A stretch of DNA of 64,000 nucleotides. Origin: Myxocyprinus asiaticus (Eukaryota; Chordata; Actinopteri; Cypriniformes; Catostomidae). The stretch spans positions 2,491,817 to 2,555,816 of the forward strand of contig NC_059363.1 in NCBI RefSeq assembly GCF_019703515.2, written 5' to 3'. Shown piece after piece: positions 47,561-58,905 of the stretch. Every line of letters starts with the position of its first letter. The first letter of the stretch is position 1. The notes under the pieces were generated by a model, which made no database searches, was not told where the DNA came from, and saw only the letters and a list, made by a program, of their open reading frames with translations. The position numbers and the translations under genes are program-made.

Positions 47561-48440
47561 GAGTGCTCATTCAAGCCCTGCCAAACAAACAGGCCTTGTC
47601 GCCTTCAATCTCTGCAGTCATCGCGCAGCTCAAACTGCCAACGTGCAAATGAGTCCCAACGCGCACCTGCAGCTCGAAACATCTAGCAATTACGGCAACA
47701 TCTCGCCTAAATCCCCAAAGAAAAAAGCACTCACTGTGCCCTTCAGAAGCCTTTAACCTTTACCAGTGAACATAAACTAATTACATTCCTCATGCAGCGG
47801 AAGCCCTGGACCGGCTGTGAATGGGAATCGCCATTGACAACTTAATTAGCGTTTGCCGATGTGGAGCATGTAATTCCACTGGACTTGTTCTTGTGAATGG
47901 CCTCTCATTATCTCAGTGCTACGGTGAAGTACCCTGCTGAAAATGGCACTTGCTCGGATGGAAGTGGGGGCCGGGAATGGAGGGATCCGGGGGCCGACAT
48001 TCAGTTCTGTATATGTGGAGCATACTCTAAAATGTATCGCTTTTCAAGTCATGCGCTATTGCTATATGTCACGATACGTACAACAAGCCACATAAAAATC
48101 ATTTTGTAAAAATGTTGTTCAAGTAATGCGTTTCTATGAGACCAGGTTGTATATTCCTGTGAGTTGGGATTCATCGCCCACCCCCTACTTCAGAAGACAC
48201 AATGAGGGCCATTGTTGAGTGTCACTTAGTGATAATTTTGGCCCGTCAAAACAGATTCTGTTTTAGCAGCGATGTGTTAATGGGCCCTCGCCTGGGTGTG
48301 AGAGTGTTCCAAAGCCACACACATCAGATGGGGGTCAAAGGTTAATGCGGACTCTCCAATTTGGGTGGCTGGGATTTGCGCAACCTTTCCACTGAGAGGG
48401 AAACCAGGGAGGGAAAAGTGACGGGCCTTAAAATGTGATA
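47560..48440. promoter_or_regulatory. Candidate conserved non-coding element(s)
   Basis: Unique, balanced composition. Contains CTAATTACATTC, CTTAATTAGCG (homeodomain-like) at 47.78-47.86 kb and a DR1-type nuclear-receptor site GGGTCAAAGGTTA at 48332-48344. No splice-bounded frame resembles a protein. Conservation is inferred from texture, not measured. Confidence 0.27.
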
Positions 48441-48539
48441 TAATTAGTCAGACAGTTTCTGGGTCAGAATCTTCACTGGTGAAGACATACGAGACATACA
48501 GTTAGTGAATGGGTGCAGATGAGCCACCTGGACCACAGC

Positions 48540-48563
48540 GGGGTTTGGGGGGGTGGGGGGGGG
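48540..48563 (+). other. G-rich run, possible G-quadruplex
   Basis: GGGGTTTGGGGGGGTGGGGG followed by further G: one short T spacer and one single-T spacer within long G runs, enough for four G tracts. Confidence 0.5.
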
Positions 48564-48639
48564 AATACACCCAGTCATCAAGCCCAGCAGGTGGACGCTG
48601 GGACGGCCTGTGTGAGATGATGCCCTGCCAAGAGATTCA

Positions 48640-48845
48640 GTAGAATTCAGAACAGGAACTTGTTCCAAAACCGCATGACTTACTTTCTTCCGTGCAACAC
48701 AAGAGGAGATATTGGGCAGAATGTCAGCCTCAGTCACCGTTCACTTTCTTTGCATGTTGACTGAGGTTCTCACTCCCTAAGATTCTGCCTTTTTTTTTCT
48801 ACATTAGAAAAACATGATTCATTTTTGGGTGAACTGTCCCTTTAA
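48640..48845 (-). repeat. AGTTCACCC-family MITE end (antisense)
   Basis: Ends TTTTTGGGTGAACTGTCCCTTTAA at 48823-48845. The part before it has the mirrored CGCATGACTTACTTTCTTCC-type block, but is truncated. Confidence 0.6.
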
Positions 48846-49022
48846 TATGGGATAGGAGAAAGTACTTAACAACATAAAATACTTAATATTTAACCTTTCA
48901 GACACCTAAGCATTAAGCATTGGTATTTTGTTCTCATCCTTGACAGTGTTTATAAGAAGCCACTGGTCACAAAAATGATTTAAGGCATATTTTGTTTGAG
49001 AGTGAATTTTGGAAAAACGTTT

Positions 49023-49023
49023 G

Positions 49024-49078
<55 letters not shown>
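49023..49078. repeat. (CA)n microsatellite with GCGCGC start
   Basis: About 50 bp of CA preceded by GCGCGC, an alternating purine-pyrimidine run. The Cys-Val ORF is an artefact. Confidence 0.97.
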
Positions 49079-49080
<2 letters not shown>

Positions 49081-49354
49081 TGTTTAGGGTTGCAAAATTT
49101 CACTGTTTTTACGATTAAGTGGAATTTTTAAATTCACGACAGAATAAAACACACAAAAGTATATGAAATGTCATTAATTACAAGCAGTAAAAATAAATTC
49201 ATGAACAGTTGAGAAATCTGACAATTTAAAACTGATTTTTCAGTCATGTTGGGAATTAAGAATTTTTTTTTTTTTATTATTGGTCAATTATTTGCTCGGA
49301 AAATAACTACATTTATTCCAATAGTGCACTCAAAAAAATAAAAAATAAAAATAA

Positions 49355-49388
<34 letters not shown>

Positions 49389-51080
49389 TTTGACTATTTT
49401 TTAAGATTTAAGCATTTAAATGTCATTACTAAATTCAATCAAATTGAATTGTTCAATGTTTAACAATTTAATTAAAACTGAAATATTTAGTTTTTTTTTA
49501 ATTTTATTTAAAGAGTGCTTAATTAAATATGATGGAATTTTGTTATGAAATTGCAATGCTTAAATCTTAAAATAATTTCTTTGTGTTAGCACTTGTCATC
49601 TACGTAGCTGTGACTTTTTTTGTTACTTCAGACAAATGTTGCAATTCTGCCATGCTGGGTCTCTAAGGCTTAAGTGCATGATATAAACTCAGGTCACCTT
49701 TTGTCTCCATTTATTTGGGTACACACCAGTTGAGGACCAGAATACATCCAGCAGTAAAGCATTAATCAGCAACTGAATGAAAGCGTGGCACATGATGTCA
49801 TTTATGTGTCAACCCATCATAATTAAAGAGAGATTAAACCAGGTTTGTGTTTAGACCTGTCTCGGTCTTTGAACTCGGAACCACTACGTCTAAACCTGCC
49901 AGCTTTGATCTTTGAAATATAGTCTCAAGGAGTGGAGATATTAATGAGATAAATGATAACTGTTAGAATAATACATAATGACAGCATGTTTTTGTAAGTA
50001 TTTAATCTGATCTAAGAAAAATAGGTGTCAATTTCGAAACTTGTCAAGATCATGTCAGGGTCATATTTCACTCAAACTTAGAAGGAAATTTCCACTTCCA
50101 AATCTTCAGAATGATTTTATGGAGTTTGTGAAAGCATGAGTCATTTTTGAAAAACAAAGTCAATGAACTTCAGGCCTAAAAATGTTAGATTTGAAGAAGA
50201 AGAAGAAAAAACAAAAAAACATGCAGGGTTCAGTATATGCCCTTTTTTAATTAAAAGCTTTTATCCACAGTATTAAATTCAGATTATATTACTGGTGAAT
50301 GTTAAGGAAACTGTCATGAACATGCCAGGATTTTATCTCACCCAAAATTACAAGACAGAAACCTTAAATTATATAGAACGGAATGAACGAAAATGAAGTC
50401 TCTTTTAAGGATCATTAATTCATTAATTCATTAATTTTGCGAAGCACATTTTCCCTCCAAATGTTTTTTTTTCCTGCGAAATAATTCTCATTGGTGTTAT
50501 TGAGGAAAGTAAATTAAATCTCAAAGAAACTCTCCTTTCCAAATCTTCAGAAATCATTTTAAGGGGTTAAAATGCATGCAAGTCTTTTTCGAAAGAAAAA
50601 CAAAAAAATCAACGAATTTGTAAAATGTTTACAATTAATCTGCACAATTTAGACTCCCTGTAAACACAAATGTCAGCCATGATGCCAGCAATCTTGAAAA
50701 ATTACTTTGAATAAATGGGAATAAATGTATATTGTGTGAAAAGTTTGTGAAATACAACAATCCACATATTTTAAGTTGTCTTGGAAATTACTGTAATGTC
50801 AAAAAGCCCTAAATATATAAGAGAAAATTCAGTAAAAGGATTTTTTTTTTAAGCATCACTTTTACTATTGCTCATACTTTAGGTGAATAATTTAAACAAA
50901 CCCCTATTCTGGCTATTAAGCCTCAGTACATACAGCAACTCACGTATGACGGACCACAATGACACCTCAACCTCTTACAGAGATGAGAGGCTATTACTTT
51001 TCTAAATGATCAAACTTATTGTTTTTGCCTGGGAAAACCACAAAATAGGCAAAAATGAATTTATCAAATTTCATAAAAGC
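49079..51080. other. Intergenic AT-rich sequence with simple repeats
   Basis: (AAT)n at 49358-49388 and several A/T runs. 50.0-50.7 kb has related sentences (GTCAGGGTCATATTTCAC... near 50055, CATGCCAGGATTTTATCTCA near 50320, also at 51690), suggesting a decayed dispersed repeat. 49680-49940 is more balanced and includes GCTTTGATCTTTGAAA. No gene. Confidence 0.4.
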
Positions 51081-51340
51081 TTGGGGGTGGACACAATCAA
51101 TCACTAGCTGTACTGATTACCTGGAGCTCACCTGAAAGTGATCCTGGCGTATTTGTCCAAACCTTGCATACGCTGCGGGTCACGACCCTGGTTCAATTTG
51201 TTTGCACTACTCGTTATTGTCTAAGTTCAATGGACTGCTGTGGAGTGACATCAGAGTTCACTGTAACGAACACGGCATGAATATTTAAATGACATTCATT
51301 AGCTCGACAGCATCAGGCACAATGCTCGACTGGAAAAAAA
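51080..51340. promoter_or_regulatory. Candidate conserved non-coding element
   Basis: Unique patch: ACAATCAATCACTAGC, TGATTACCTGGAGC, GGGTCACGACCC and TTATTGTC motifs within 260 bp. No coding frame. Low-confidence inference. Confidence 0.2.
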
Positions 51341-51727
51341 ATTAAAATACAATCATGGTGGACAAAAAAAAAAAATCTATAATCCTCTTTTACAAAGGTA
51401 AATGACTGAATATAGCGAGAACAATGGTGTCATATCCACAGACAGTGATGGCAGAGGTCAACTGGATATGGTTACAGTGGATCCTTTGGGACAGGAAATG
51501 AGATCTGTCATAGACCGGATGGCTTTCAAAAACGCAGTTCAGATATAAAGTCATGCACAGCATTTGCTTGAGGAAATTATACTGCCTTGATGAAGAAACA
51601 AAACAAAAACAAAATCTTGTTTAAAATTAAAAACCTTTATCCACACTATTGAATTATACGGGTGAATCTTACGAAACTTGTCAAGAACATGTCGGGGTCA
51701 TATTTCGCCTAAAATTAGAAGACAAAA

Positions 51728-52670
51728 TTAAAGGAATATTTTGGGTTCAATACAAGTTTAACTCAATCGACAGCATTTTTGGCATAATGTTGATTACCAC
51801 AAAAATTAATTTCGACTCATCCCTCCTTTTCTTTAAAAGAATAAATCTGGGTATCTCAGCGAGTATTGACACTGACTACCACCCGTGGAGTCACGACTTT
51901 GAATCCAGGGCGTGCTGAGTGACTCCAGCCAGGTCTCCTAAGCAACCAAATTGGCCCGGTTGCTAGGGAGGGTAGAGTCACATGGGGTAACCTCCTCGTG
52001 GTCGATATAATGTGGTTCTCACTCTCGGTGGGGCACGTGGTGAGTTGTGCGTGGATGCCGCGGAGAATAGCGTGGGCCTCCACACGCGCTGTCTCCACAG
52101 TAACACGTTCAATAAGCCACGTGATAAGATGTGCGTATTGACGGTCACAGACGCGGAGGCAACTGAGATTCATCCTCCGCCACCCGGATTTAGGCAAATC
52201 ACTACGCCACCACGAGGACTTAGAGCACATTGGGAATTGGGCATTCCAATTGGGGAGAAAATGGGAGAAAAATAAATAAATAAAATCTGGGTTACTGTAA
52301 GGCACTTACAATGGAAGTCAATGGGGCCAATTGTTGGAGGGTTTAAAGGCAGAAATGTGAAGCTTATAATTTTATAAAAGCTATAACTTTACACAGCAAA
52401 GGTTAGTAAGCAGTTTTATCGCTCTAAAATCATGTTTACACACATTTTGTTTATGTCTTGTGTCTAAACTTTTGAAACAGTGAGTATTTTAATGTTCAAA
52501 AATTGGCCCCATTCACTTCCATTGTAAGTGTCTCACTGGAACCTCGATTTTTGCTTTTTTTTTAAAGAAAAGGAGGGACGAGTCGAAATAAATTTTTGTG
52601 GTAATCAACATTATGCCACAAATGCTGTCGATTGAGCTTAACTTGTATTGAACCCGGAATATTCCTTTAA
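51728..52670. mobile_element. TTAA MITE ('GGAATATTCCGGG' family) with nested SINE
   Basis: Ends TTAAAGGAATATTTTGGGTT and ACCCGGAATATTCCTTTAA. Its interior is interrupted at about 51845-52284 by a SINE with the target words AATAAATCTGGG/AATAAAATCTGGG on either side. Removing the SINE gives a copy like 20459-20990. Confidence 0.82.
51845..52284 (+). mobile_element. tRNA-derived SINE, near full length
   Basis: Starts in the A-box region (GGGTATCTCAGCGAGTATTG), has TTTGAATCCAGGGCGTGCTG and the full body, and ends GGGGAGAAAATGGGAGAAAA then (TAAA)n. Flanking AAATCTGGG repeats are the likely target duplication. Confidence 0.85.
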
Positions 52671-53580
52671 GGAATAATATTTTGCATAATGAAATGTAAA
52701 TAAATAAATAACATTTAGACATGCAGTGACTTATTTTTATAGAGACAATTAGGCATATTTCCCCTCTAAATTCTCATTGCTCTAATGCAAAATAGTTGTC
52801 ATTACTGTAATGTGATACTTGACTGTATATGTACAAAGAATACTCATTATTTAAATTATAAACTTTTTATACACCATGGTAGTATTTGTTGTACTGCCTT
52901 AAATTATGATGATTTTAATAACAAGCTGAAAGTTAACTGTATTACAGTAATTTATGCAGTAATTGATGTTTAAAAAAATGACTATTACAGTATATGAGAA
53001 TATAAGATTTACAAAACCACCTTAAAAGTAAAACATCCAGACATATAACAGTAATGAGAATTTGAAGAGGATTCATCCTAAAAACAGCCATCAATTTTAT
53101 GCAAAGTGAAACTTCTTTCTTTCTTACATTCTTTTAATTTTAGGCTGAAATGTGACGTTTTCATGAGATTCACCCGTGCAGTGAAAAGTATGCCGGCATA
53201 ATCACAGGCTTTATGACGTGATCAAATATGCACTAAAAACAAGATACAAATTTAACCATGTCATTGGAAGCGGAAGCTGGGATATAATCTGCTTACAATT
53301 TTGCCTAAACTATTACAAATGCAAATAATGAACTGCAGTGATATTTGACCAATCGCTGGTGATGTCATAAGAAAGGCTTTCCTAAAGGAAACCTTAAGAG
53401 ATGCAAAATCAGGACTACAGTAATAATTACATAGATATGTACAGTATACCTGACATCTTTTCTGCCATTTTAAAACATTCCCACTCAAAAAAGAAGTCTT
53501 TGGTTGAACTTGATTCAATCGCAGACAGTGGTCCCACATGTTTGAAATTAGTTTTCTTCACTTAAAATTACTATGTAATC
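52671..53580. other. Intergenic AT-rich unique sequence
   Basis: No repeats recognised and no credible exon. The 92-aa minus-strand frame at 53261-53539 has no recognisable motif. Confidence 0.4.
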
Positions 53581-54238
53581 TTAAAGGAATAGTTCACCCA
53601 AAAATGAAAATTCTCTCATTATTCACTTACCCTGATGCCATTCCAGATGTGTATGACTGTCTTTCTTCAGCAGAACAGAAATGAAGATTTTTAGAATAAG
53701 ATAGAGCTCAGTCAGGTCCTTATAATGCAAGTAAACGGGTGCCAGCCCTTTGACGGTCAAAAAGTCACATTTAGGCAGCACAAAAGTACTCCAGTTGATC
53801 AATGAATGTCTTCTGAAGCAAATCGATATTTAAAACGTTATTAACGTAGCTGTTGTGTGACGTAAGTGCGTCGGCGAGTTCACGCGAGAGTTCGGCCATT
53901 TCAAACAGCATCAGGGCCCTGGATGGAAGCGTTGCTTTAAAGATAAAAACATTTTAATTATCGACTTGTTTCTGACATAAATCTATCGATTCACTTCAGA
54001 CATTCATTGATCAACTGGAGTCGCGTGGAGTACTTTTATGCTGCCTAAATGTGACTTTTGGACCGTCAAAGTGCTGGCACCCGTTTACTTGCATTATAAG
54101 GACCTGACTGAGCTCTATCTTCTTCTAAATATCTTAATTTGTGTTCTGTTGAAGAAAGACAGTCATACACATCTGGGATGGCATTAGGGTAAGTGAATGA
54201 TGAGAGAATTTTCATTTTTGAGTGAACTATTCCTTTAA
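53581..54238. mobile_element. Fold-back MITE with TTAA flanks ('AGTTCACCC' family)
   Basis: TTAAAGGAATAGTTCACCC at the left and AGTGAACTATTCCTTTAA at the right. Inner blocks (CCAGATGTGTATGACTGTCT; GGTGCCAGCCCTTTGACGGT; TACTCCAGTTGATCAATGAA) are all mirrored in the right half. About 200 bp in the middle (53830-53960, GC-rich, ACGCGAGAGTTCGG) is unpaired. Same family as 2230-2795. Confidence 0.8.
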
Positions 54239-55200
54239 CTCAAATACTTTGTGTAGAGAGAACCTAACTGAATCGGGTAAACCCAACAAAATTAGGCATG
54301 TCAAAGTAACTTAAATGAATCTCTTTTATTTCTTTAGGTATTAGCTAGTGATGGTGAATGTTAGCATATTTAACACATCCTGGTGTAAAGCAGGACAGAG
54401 CTTGGCAACTCTGCAATGATTAGCACAGCAACTGCTCAAAGAAGAGAGCAATTACTATCTAACAAATTATGTACCTGTTCTAATCCTAAACTCAAACTCC
54501 ACTCTTTACCATGATAGTAACTGGACTGCCACTGGTCACTGTATGCTTTCATCATATGGAAACTAGCAATTTAGCTCCAATATATCTTCTTTTGAGTTCC
54601 ACGGAAGGAAGGAAGGAAGTCATCCGGGTTTGGAACGACAGGAGGGTGAGTGCATGATGACAGATTTGTTTCAAGTTTGGGTTAATATTCCTTTAAAATG
54701 CTCTTATATGGAGGGCAGACAATTTTTGCATGCAAAAATGTGTAAATTCTTCCCTCGGAGCATATACGTCTTAAACAAACAGTTTACATCACGGAAATGA
54801 TTCTTTGGGGTCATTTTGAGCACAGACTCATCAAACAGGAAGGGCTTACGCCCAGACAATAATTACCAGCTAAAAGTACTTCCTTGGAAAAGACATCAGC
54901 CGTGTTTAATATTTCCTCTTACAGGCAGCCACTGGTGAGGCTAGCTGCTCAGGCTGGTGGAGCACGGCCTACACAAACAGATCTTATCGCCACAGGCACG
55001 CAGTCTTTGATCACGACGTTGCGGCCGCTGTGGAACACATTTATACTAACCAGCAAGTTTCAGCCATTTTATTGGTCTAGCTCACTTTGTACGACCCAGA
55101 TCTTAGGGGGCTTCTCTTGTGGAGGAAGTGTTGTAGATGGTTGTGGTTACTCAAGCCACAATAAAGAAACTCAATAAATGTGTTACATGGAGATAGCTAA
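54239..55200. other. Intergenic, unique; candidate regulatory patch at 54.72-55.10 kb
   Basis: 54610-54700 has a repeat end (GAACGACAGGAGGGTGAGTG). 54720-55100 is unique and more GC-rich (CAGATCTTATCGCCACAGGC, ACGTTGCGGCCGCTG, a FOX-like TGTTTAAT). A 97-aa frame at 54884-55177 shows no domain. Confidence 0.25.
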
Positions 55201-55339
55201 ACGTGACACACGTAATGTTCGCTTGCTGAAAACACAGTGTGGTTAAACATAGAGCTGCTCTTTGTCCTTCGTATTCTCTATGAAGATTTATAAACTTGTT
55301 TTTTTTACATTTCTTTTTGAAGAAAATTCAAGTGTGCTG

Positions 55340-55560
55340 TCCAGAGCAAAAGTCGCCACCACAATTTCAGGGTGTTTAGGATTGTTGCTAGGGCAATGCT
55401 ATGTACTTTCTAAGGTTCAGAGTGTTTATAAGTACACTGCCATGTGGTTGCTAAGGTGTTCTAGGTGATTGCTAGGTGGTTACTTACTAGCCGAAGTCAA
55501 AAGTGCCCACCTCCAAGTCTCGATGATATTCCAGAACCAGTTCAACCACTCTAGAGTTGC
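55340..55560. repeat. Dispersed 'GGTTGCTAAGGTGTTC' repeat
   Basis: Contains TTGTTGCTAGGGCAATGCTA, GTGGTTGCTAAGGTGTTCTA and CAAGTCTCGATGATATTC, matching 34020-34210 and 22190-22400. Confidence 0.65.
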
Positions 55561-56177
55561 TGCAAACTTGCCCCAAATTCGGCACTCGTTAATTTTCACA
55601 TGCAACTGAGCTTTGCGGCAAACTCTTCATTGCCGCCAAAGGTTTGCTGCATGTTCACCACTACTGGTGAAGAGCTGCAAACTTCTGGCAAACATTTACG
55701 GCGAATAACAAGCTCATTTGCATGTGAAAATAATGAGTGGCGAATTTGCGGCAAGTTTGAAGCAATTTTGCGGCAACTCTAGATTTTTTGTAAGTGCAGC
55801 CATGCGTAAGTTACAACTTGGACAAGTTGTAGCATAAATAGGCACTAAGTTACACTTTAAGCACTACTTAATATTTAAGCGTTGCAACATTAAATATAGG
55901 TAAACTGTAACCCTACGTGTAAACTACATTTTTAGGGAAGTCTTCGACCAGGAGTAACAGTTGGAAAATCTTGTTTTGCGTGACAGATCCAAACAAGATA
56001 TGATGATCATATATGATGATGTTGACATTTACAATTGTTTACATTCATGATTCAAGAAAAAACTGACTTAGCGGCTGTTAAGCATGAAACTGATCAAAAC
56101 GGTGCTCTTTCCGGTGTGCATCGCTCGTGTCACTGGTATACAAAGCATGGTGTGATGGGTGTATGGAGGGGGGGATA
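55561..56177. other. Intergenic; inverted GCAAACTTG-type blocks
   Basis: AGAGTTGCTGCAAACTTGCC (55552) is mirrored by GGCAAGTTTGAAGCAATTTT/GGCAACTCTAGA (55751-55785), with CATTTGCATGTGAAAATAAT-like pairs between. This is a fold-back element of about 240 bp. No gene. Confidence 0.45.
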
Positions 56178-56450
56178 ACTTTACACAGAAAAGGTTAGCA
56201 TGCAATTTTATCACACAAAAATAATGTTAACACACATATTGTTTACGTCTTGTGGCTATACTTTTGAAAAAAGTGAGTATTTTAACGTTTACAGATTGGC
56301 CCTATTAACTTCCATTATAAGTGCCTCACTGTTACCCAAATTTTTCTTTTTATAAAGAAAAGGAGGGATGAGTCTAAATGACTTTTTGTGGTAATCAACA
56401 TTATGCAACAAATGCACTGAGCTTAACTCAACTTGCTTAACTCTTGCAAT
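56178..56450. mobile_element. Partial 'GGAATATTCCGGG'-family MITE
   Basis: Has AACTTTACACAGAAAAGGTT, TTCCATTATAAGTGCCTCAC and GGTAATCAACATTATGCAAC from the 3' half of the family. The terminal end is missing. Confidence 0.65.
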
Positions 56451-56799
56451 AAGAACTGTTGGTGCAACCAAATTAAGCACCAATTTGGTTACAAACTAAC
56501 TACTGTCTTCTTTGAACTTTACATCCCAACTTAAGTGAGACCTTTCTCACATCTGGTGCAACGCTTCTTGGTCTTTATGACTCGGGTCCCTCCAAAGGGT
56601 GTATTTTTGGTGTAAGAAACTATAACAAACCATAACAGTGGACTCCAGGGGGAATTTTTTTTACAAAAGTGTCGAATATGGCCTCTTTGATAATATCGTC
56701 AGCACAATGGCTGCACCCTTCACTTGTTATGTAGCCCAACCGGGTGAGACCCCTTTCTAGAGTTCTTTCGCTCTATGAAACGTGGCATCTTATAATCCC

Positions 56800-57370
56800 G
56801 TTTCGCTCATAGAGAGCAGTAAATTAAACTGTGGGATCAAGATCGCTGTTCATTCCTGCAGCTTGTGTGGTTGACGCTCTCTCTTCATAACTTTCATTTG
56901 CTTTTTATTGCGCACATCGCGAAAGGTCGAGTGTGAATGGCAGGTGTGATAAGTCAGCGTTCCGGGGGCATGTGAAACTGAGAGTATATAGTTGGGGAAC
57001 AGGCCAGCAGCAAGCTGACAGCTTGACAATAGCTTCCAACCCTGGAGGACACCAAACCTGCGCTGTGCCCAGACAATAGTGACCAAAAGCTCTCCCTTCA
57101 ACCGGTGACAAGATACCGTAATGGGAAGGTAATCATTGGAGAAAAACGCCATCAAATATTCAAAAGCTGCCACGGCATGGGGTTGATTAAATATCGACTC
57201 CTCTGTTCCTCGGTCATGCTCGGCTTGATTCCTCACGCAGTTCCCGCGGTCACTGTCTGTTGTCAAGCTCGATGGCATGTGAGATTTTCCCACCACCCAG
57301 TTTGGCTCCTCGAAAGTGTACTTAGAGAGAACTTTACCACATTTTAATGGACTTATCGTGCACCTCAAAA
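56800..57370. promoter_or_regulatory. Candidate conserved non-coding element
   Basis: About 550 bp of unique, balanced sequence: TTTTTATTGCGC, GGCAGGTGTGATAAG (T-box/GATA-like), GGTAATCATTGG, GGGGTTGATTAAATATCG. Frames stay open by chance on the minus strand (172 aa from 57368) and the plus strand (80 aa), but have no recognisable domain, no splice-site support and unremarkable composition. Confidence 0.27.
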
Positions 57371-57475
57371 CAACTTTTTCATGGTATCTGTGAGAATGTT
57401 GGATTTCTTATCATTTGAACAGCATATCTGTATCTGTCATAAGCTTTATTTGCATATATTGGGATAAAATAATCC

Positions 57476-58420
57476 TTAAAGGGACAGGTTAAGCTCATTC
57501 AACATGCATTTTTAGCATAATGTTGATTACCACAGAAAATATTTTTAACTCGTCCCTTGTTAATTAAACATCTGTGTTACAGTGAGGCTCTTTCAATGGA
57601 AGTGAATGGAGGCCAGTCCATAAACATTAAAATACTGATGGTTTCAAAAGTATAGCAACACAATGTAAACATTATAGGTGTTAAGTTGACTCTTGTGTGA
57701 CTAAAAATTATTTTAGTGTGATAAAATTGCTCATAGGGTTTACCAGAATGATGTCGTCATGGAAACAAAGTTGTAATATTGGATACAACTTTACACAGAT
57801 AAGATTAGTGATTTTATCAGGGCCTGGGAAGCTCAGCATGTATTGACGCTGACTATCACCCTTGAAGTTGCAAGTTTGAATCCAGGGCATGCTGAGTGAC
57901 TCCAGTCAGGTCTCCTAAGCAACCAAATTGGCCCGGTTGCTAGGGAGGGTAGAGTCACATGGGTTAACCTCCTTGTGGTCGTGATTAGTGGTTCTTGCTC
58001 TTAATGGGTGTGTGGTAAGTTGTGCGTGGATTGCAGAGAGTAGCATGAGCCTCCACATGCTGTGTGTCATGCACACGCACAACTCACCATGCGCCCCACT
58101 GAGAGCGAGAACCACATAATAGCGACCATGAGGAGGTTAACCCAACGTGACTCTACCCACCCTAGCAACCGGGCTGCTTAGGAGACCTGGCTGGAGTCAC
58201 TCAGCAAGCCCTGAATTTGAACTCGCAACTCCATGTGTGGTAGTCAGCGTCTTTACTCGCTGAGCTACACGGGCCCCCTTGATTTTTGATTTTTTTAAAG
58301 AAAATGAGGGACAAATCAAATTTAATAACAAGTCAAAATAATTTGTTGTGGTAGTCAATATTATGCTACAGAAGCTGTCGAGTGAGCTTAACTTGTATTG
58401 AACCCGGAATATTCCTTTAA
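57476..58420. mobile_element. TTAA MITE ('GGAATATTCCGGG' family) split by an inverted SINE pair
   Basis: Left end CTTAAAGGGACAGGTTAAGC (terminal part degraded); right end AACCCGGAATATTCCTTTAA. Internal family blocks lie at 57500-57815 and 58280-58420. The insert at 57822-58278 is two SINE copies in opposite orientation. Confidence 0.78.
57822..58278. mobile_element. Inverted (tail-to-tail) SINE dimer, ~450 bp
   Basis: The plus copy runs 57822-58045 from the tRNA head (GGGCCTGGGAAGCTCAG) to TTGTGCGTGGATTG. The minus copy runs 58278-58068 from its own head (read on + as GCTGAGCTACACGGGCCC) back to ACGCACAACTCACCATGCG. Both lack the 3' half, and the two are nearly complementary over ~210 bp. 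A transcript would fold into one long hairpin with a loop of a few tens of bases. Confidence 0.8.
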
Positions 58421-58499
58421 ACCTGAACATAGACGTACCAAATAAATTGTGAATTTGAACAAGCCCCTAACCTCAATTATTAAACTTCGACATTTACAT

Positions 58500-58905
58500 G
58501 GTCTTCCATTGTATTTACAAAGAGACTTGAGGTGGGCTCATTTGACTTGGTCCAGTGAGCAACCACTTAACCATCCAGAACACCTTAGCAACCGTATTGC
58601 AATGCCATGACAACCATCTACAACACCTTAGTATCGTAGTGGCGAGTTTTGCATGGATAAACACCACATTCCCCAGAGGCCACGTCCACATTGATACATT
58701 ATCGTTAGTGAACACATTTATTTCGCTACATTTACACCTCTCATCCACACTGAAAAGGCGTTTCCCTCCACCAAAAATGGAGCATTTTGAAAACGTTCTC
58801 CATTACCGCCGCATACTTTGGTATACAATGATGACAGGGTTTTCAAAAGAAAAGGGATTAGTGTGGATGTGGCCCGAGAATGTGAAAATCTAGTTTTGCT
58901 GTTTT
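58500..58905. repeat. Dispersed repeat fragments
   Basis: 58555-58660 has CCATCCAGAACACCTTAGCA and the antisense 'CCTTAGCAACC' type words. 58690-58885 has CTACATTTACACCTCTCATC...AAAAATGGAGCATTTTGAAA, the reverse of 34640-34745. Probably the two ends of a decayed TIR element. Confidence 0.5.
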
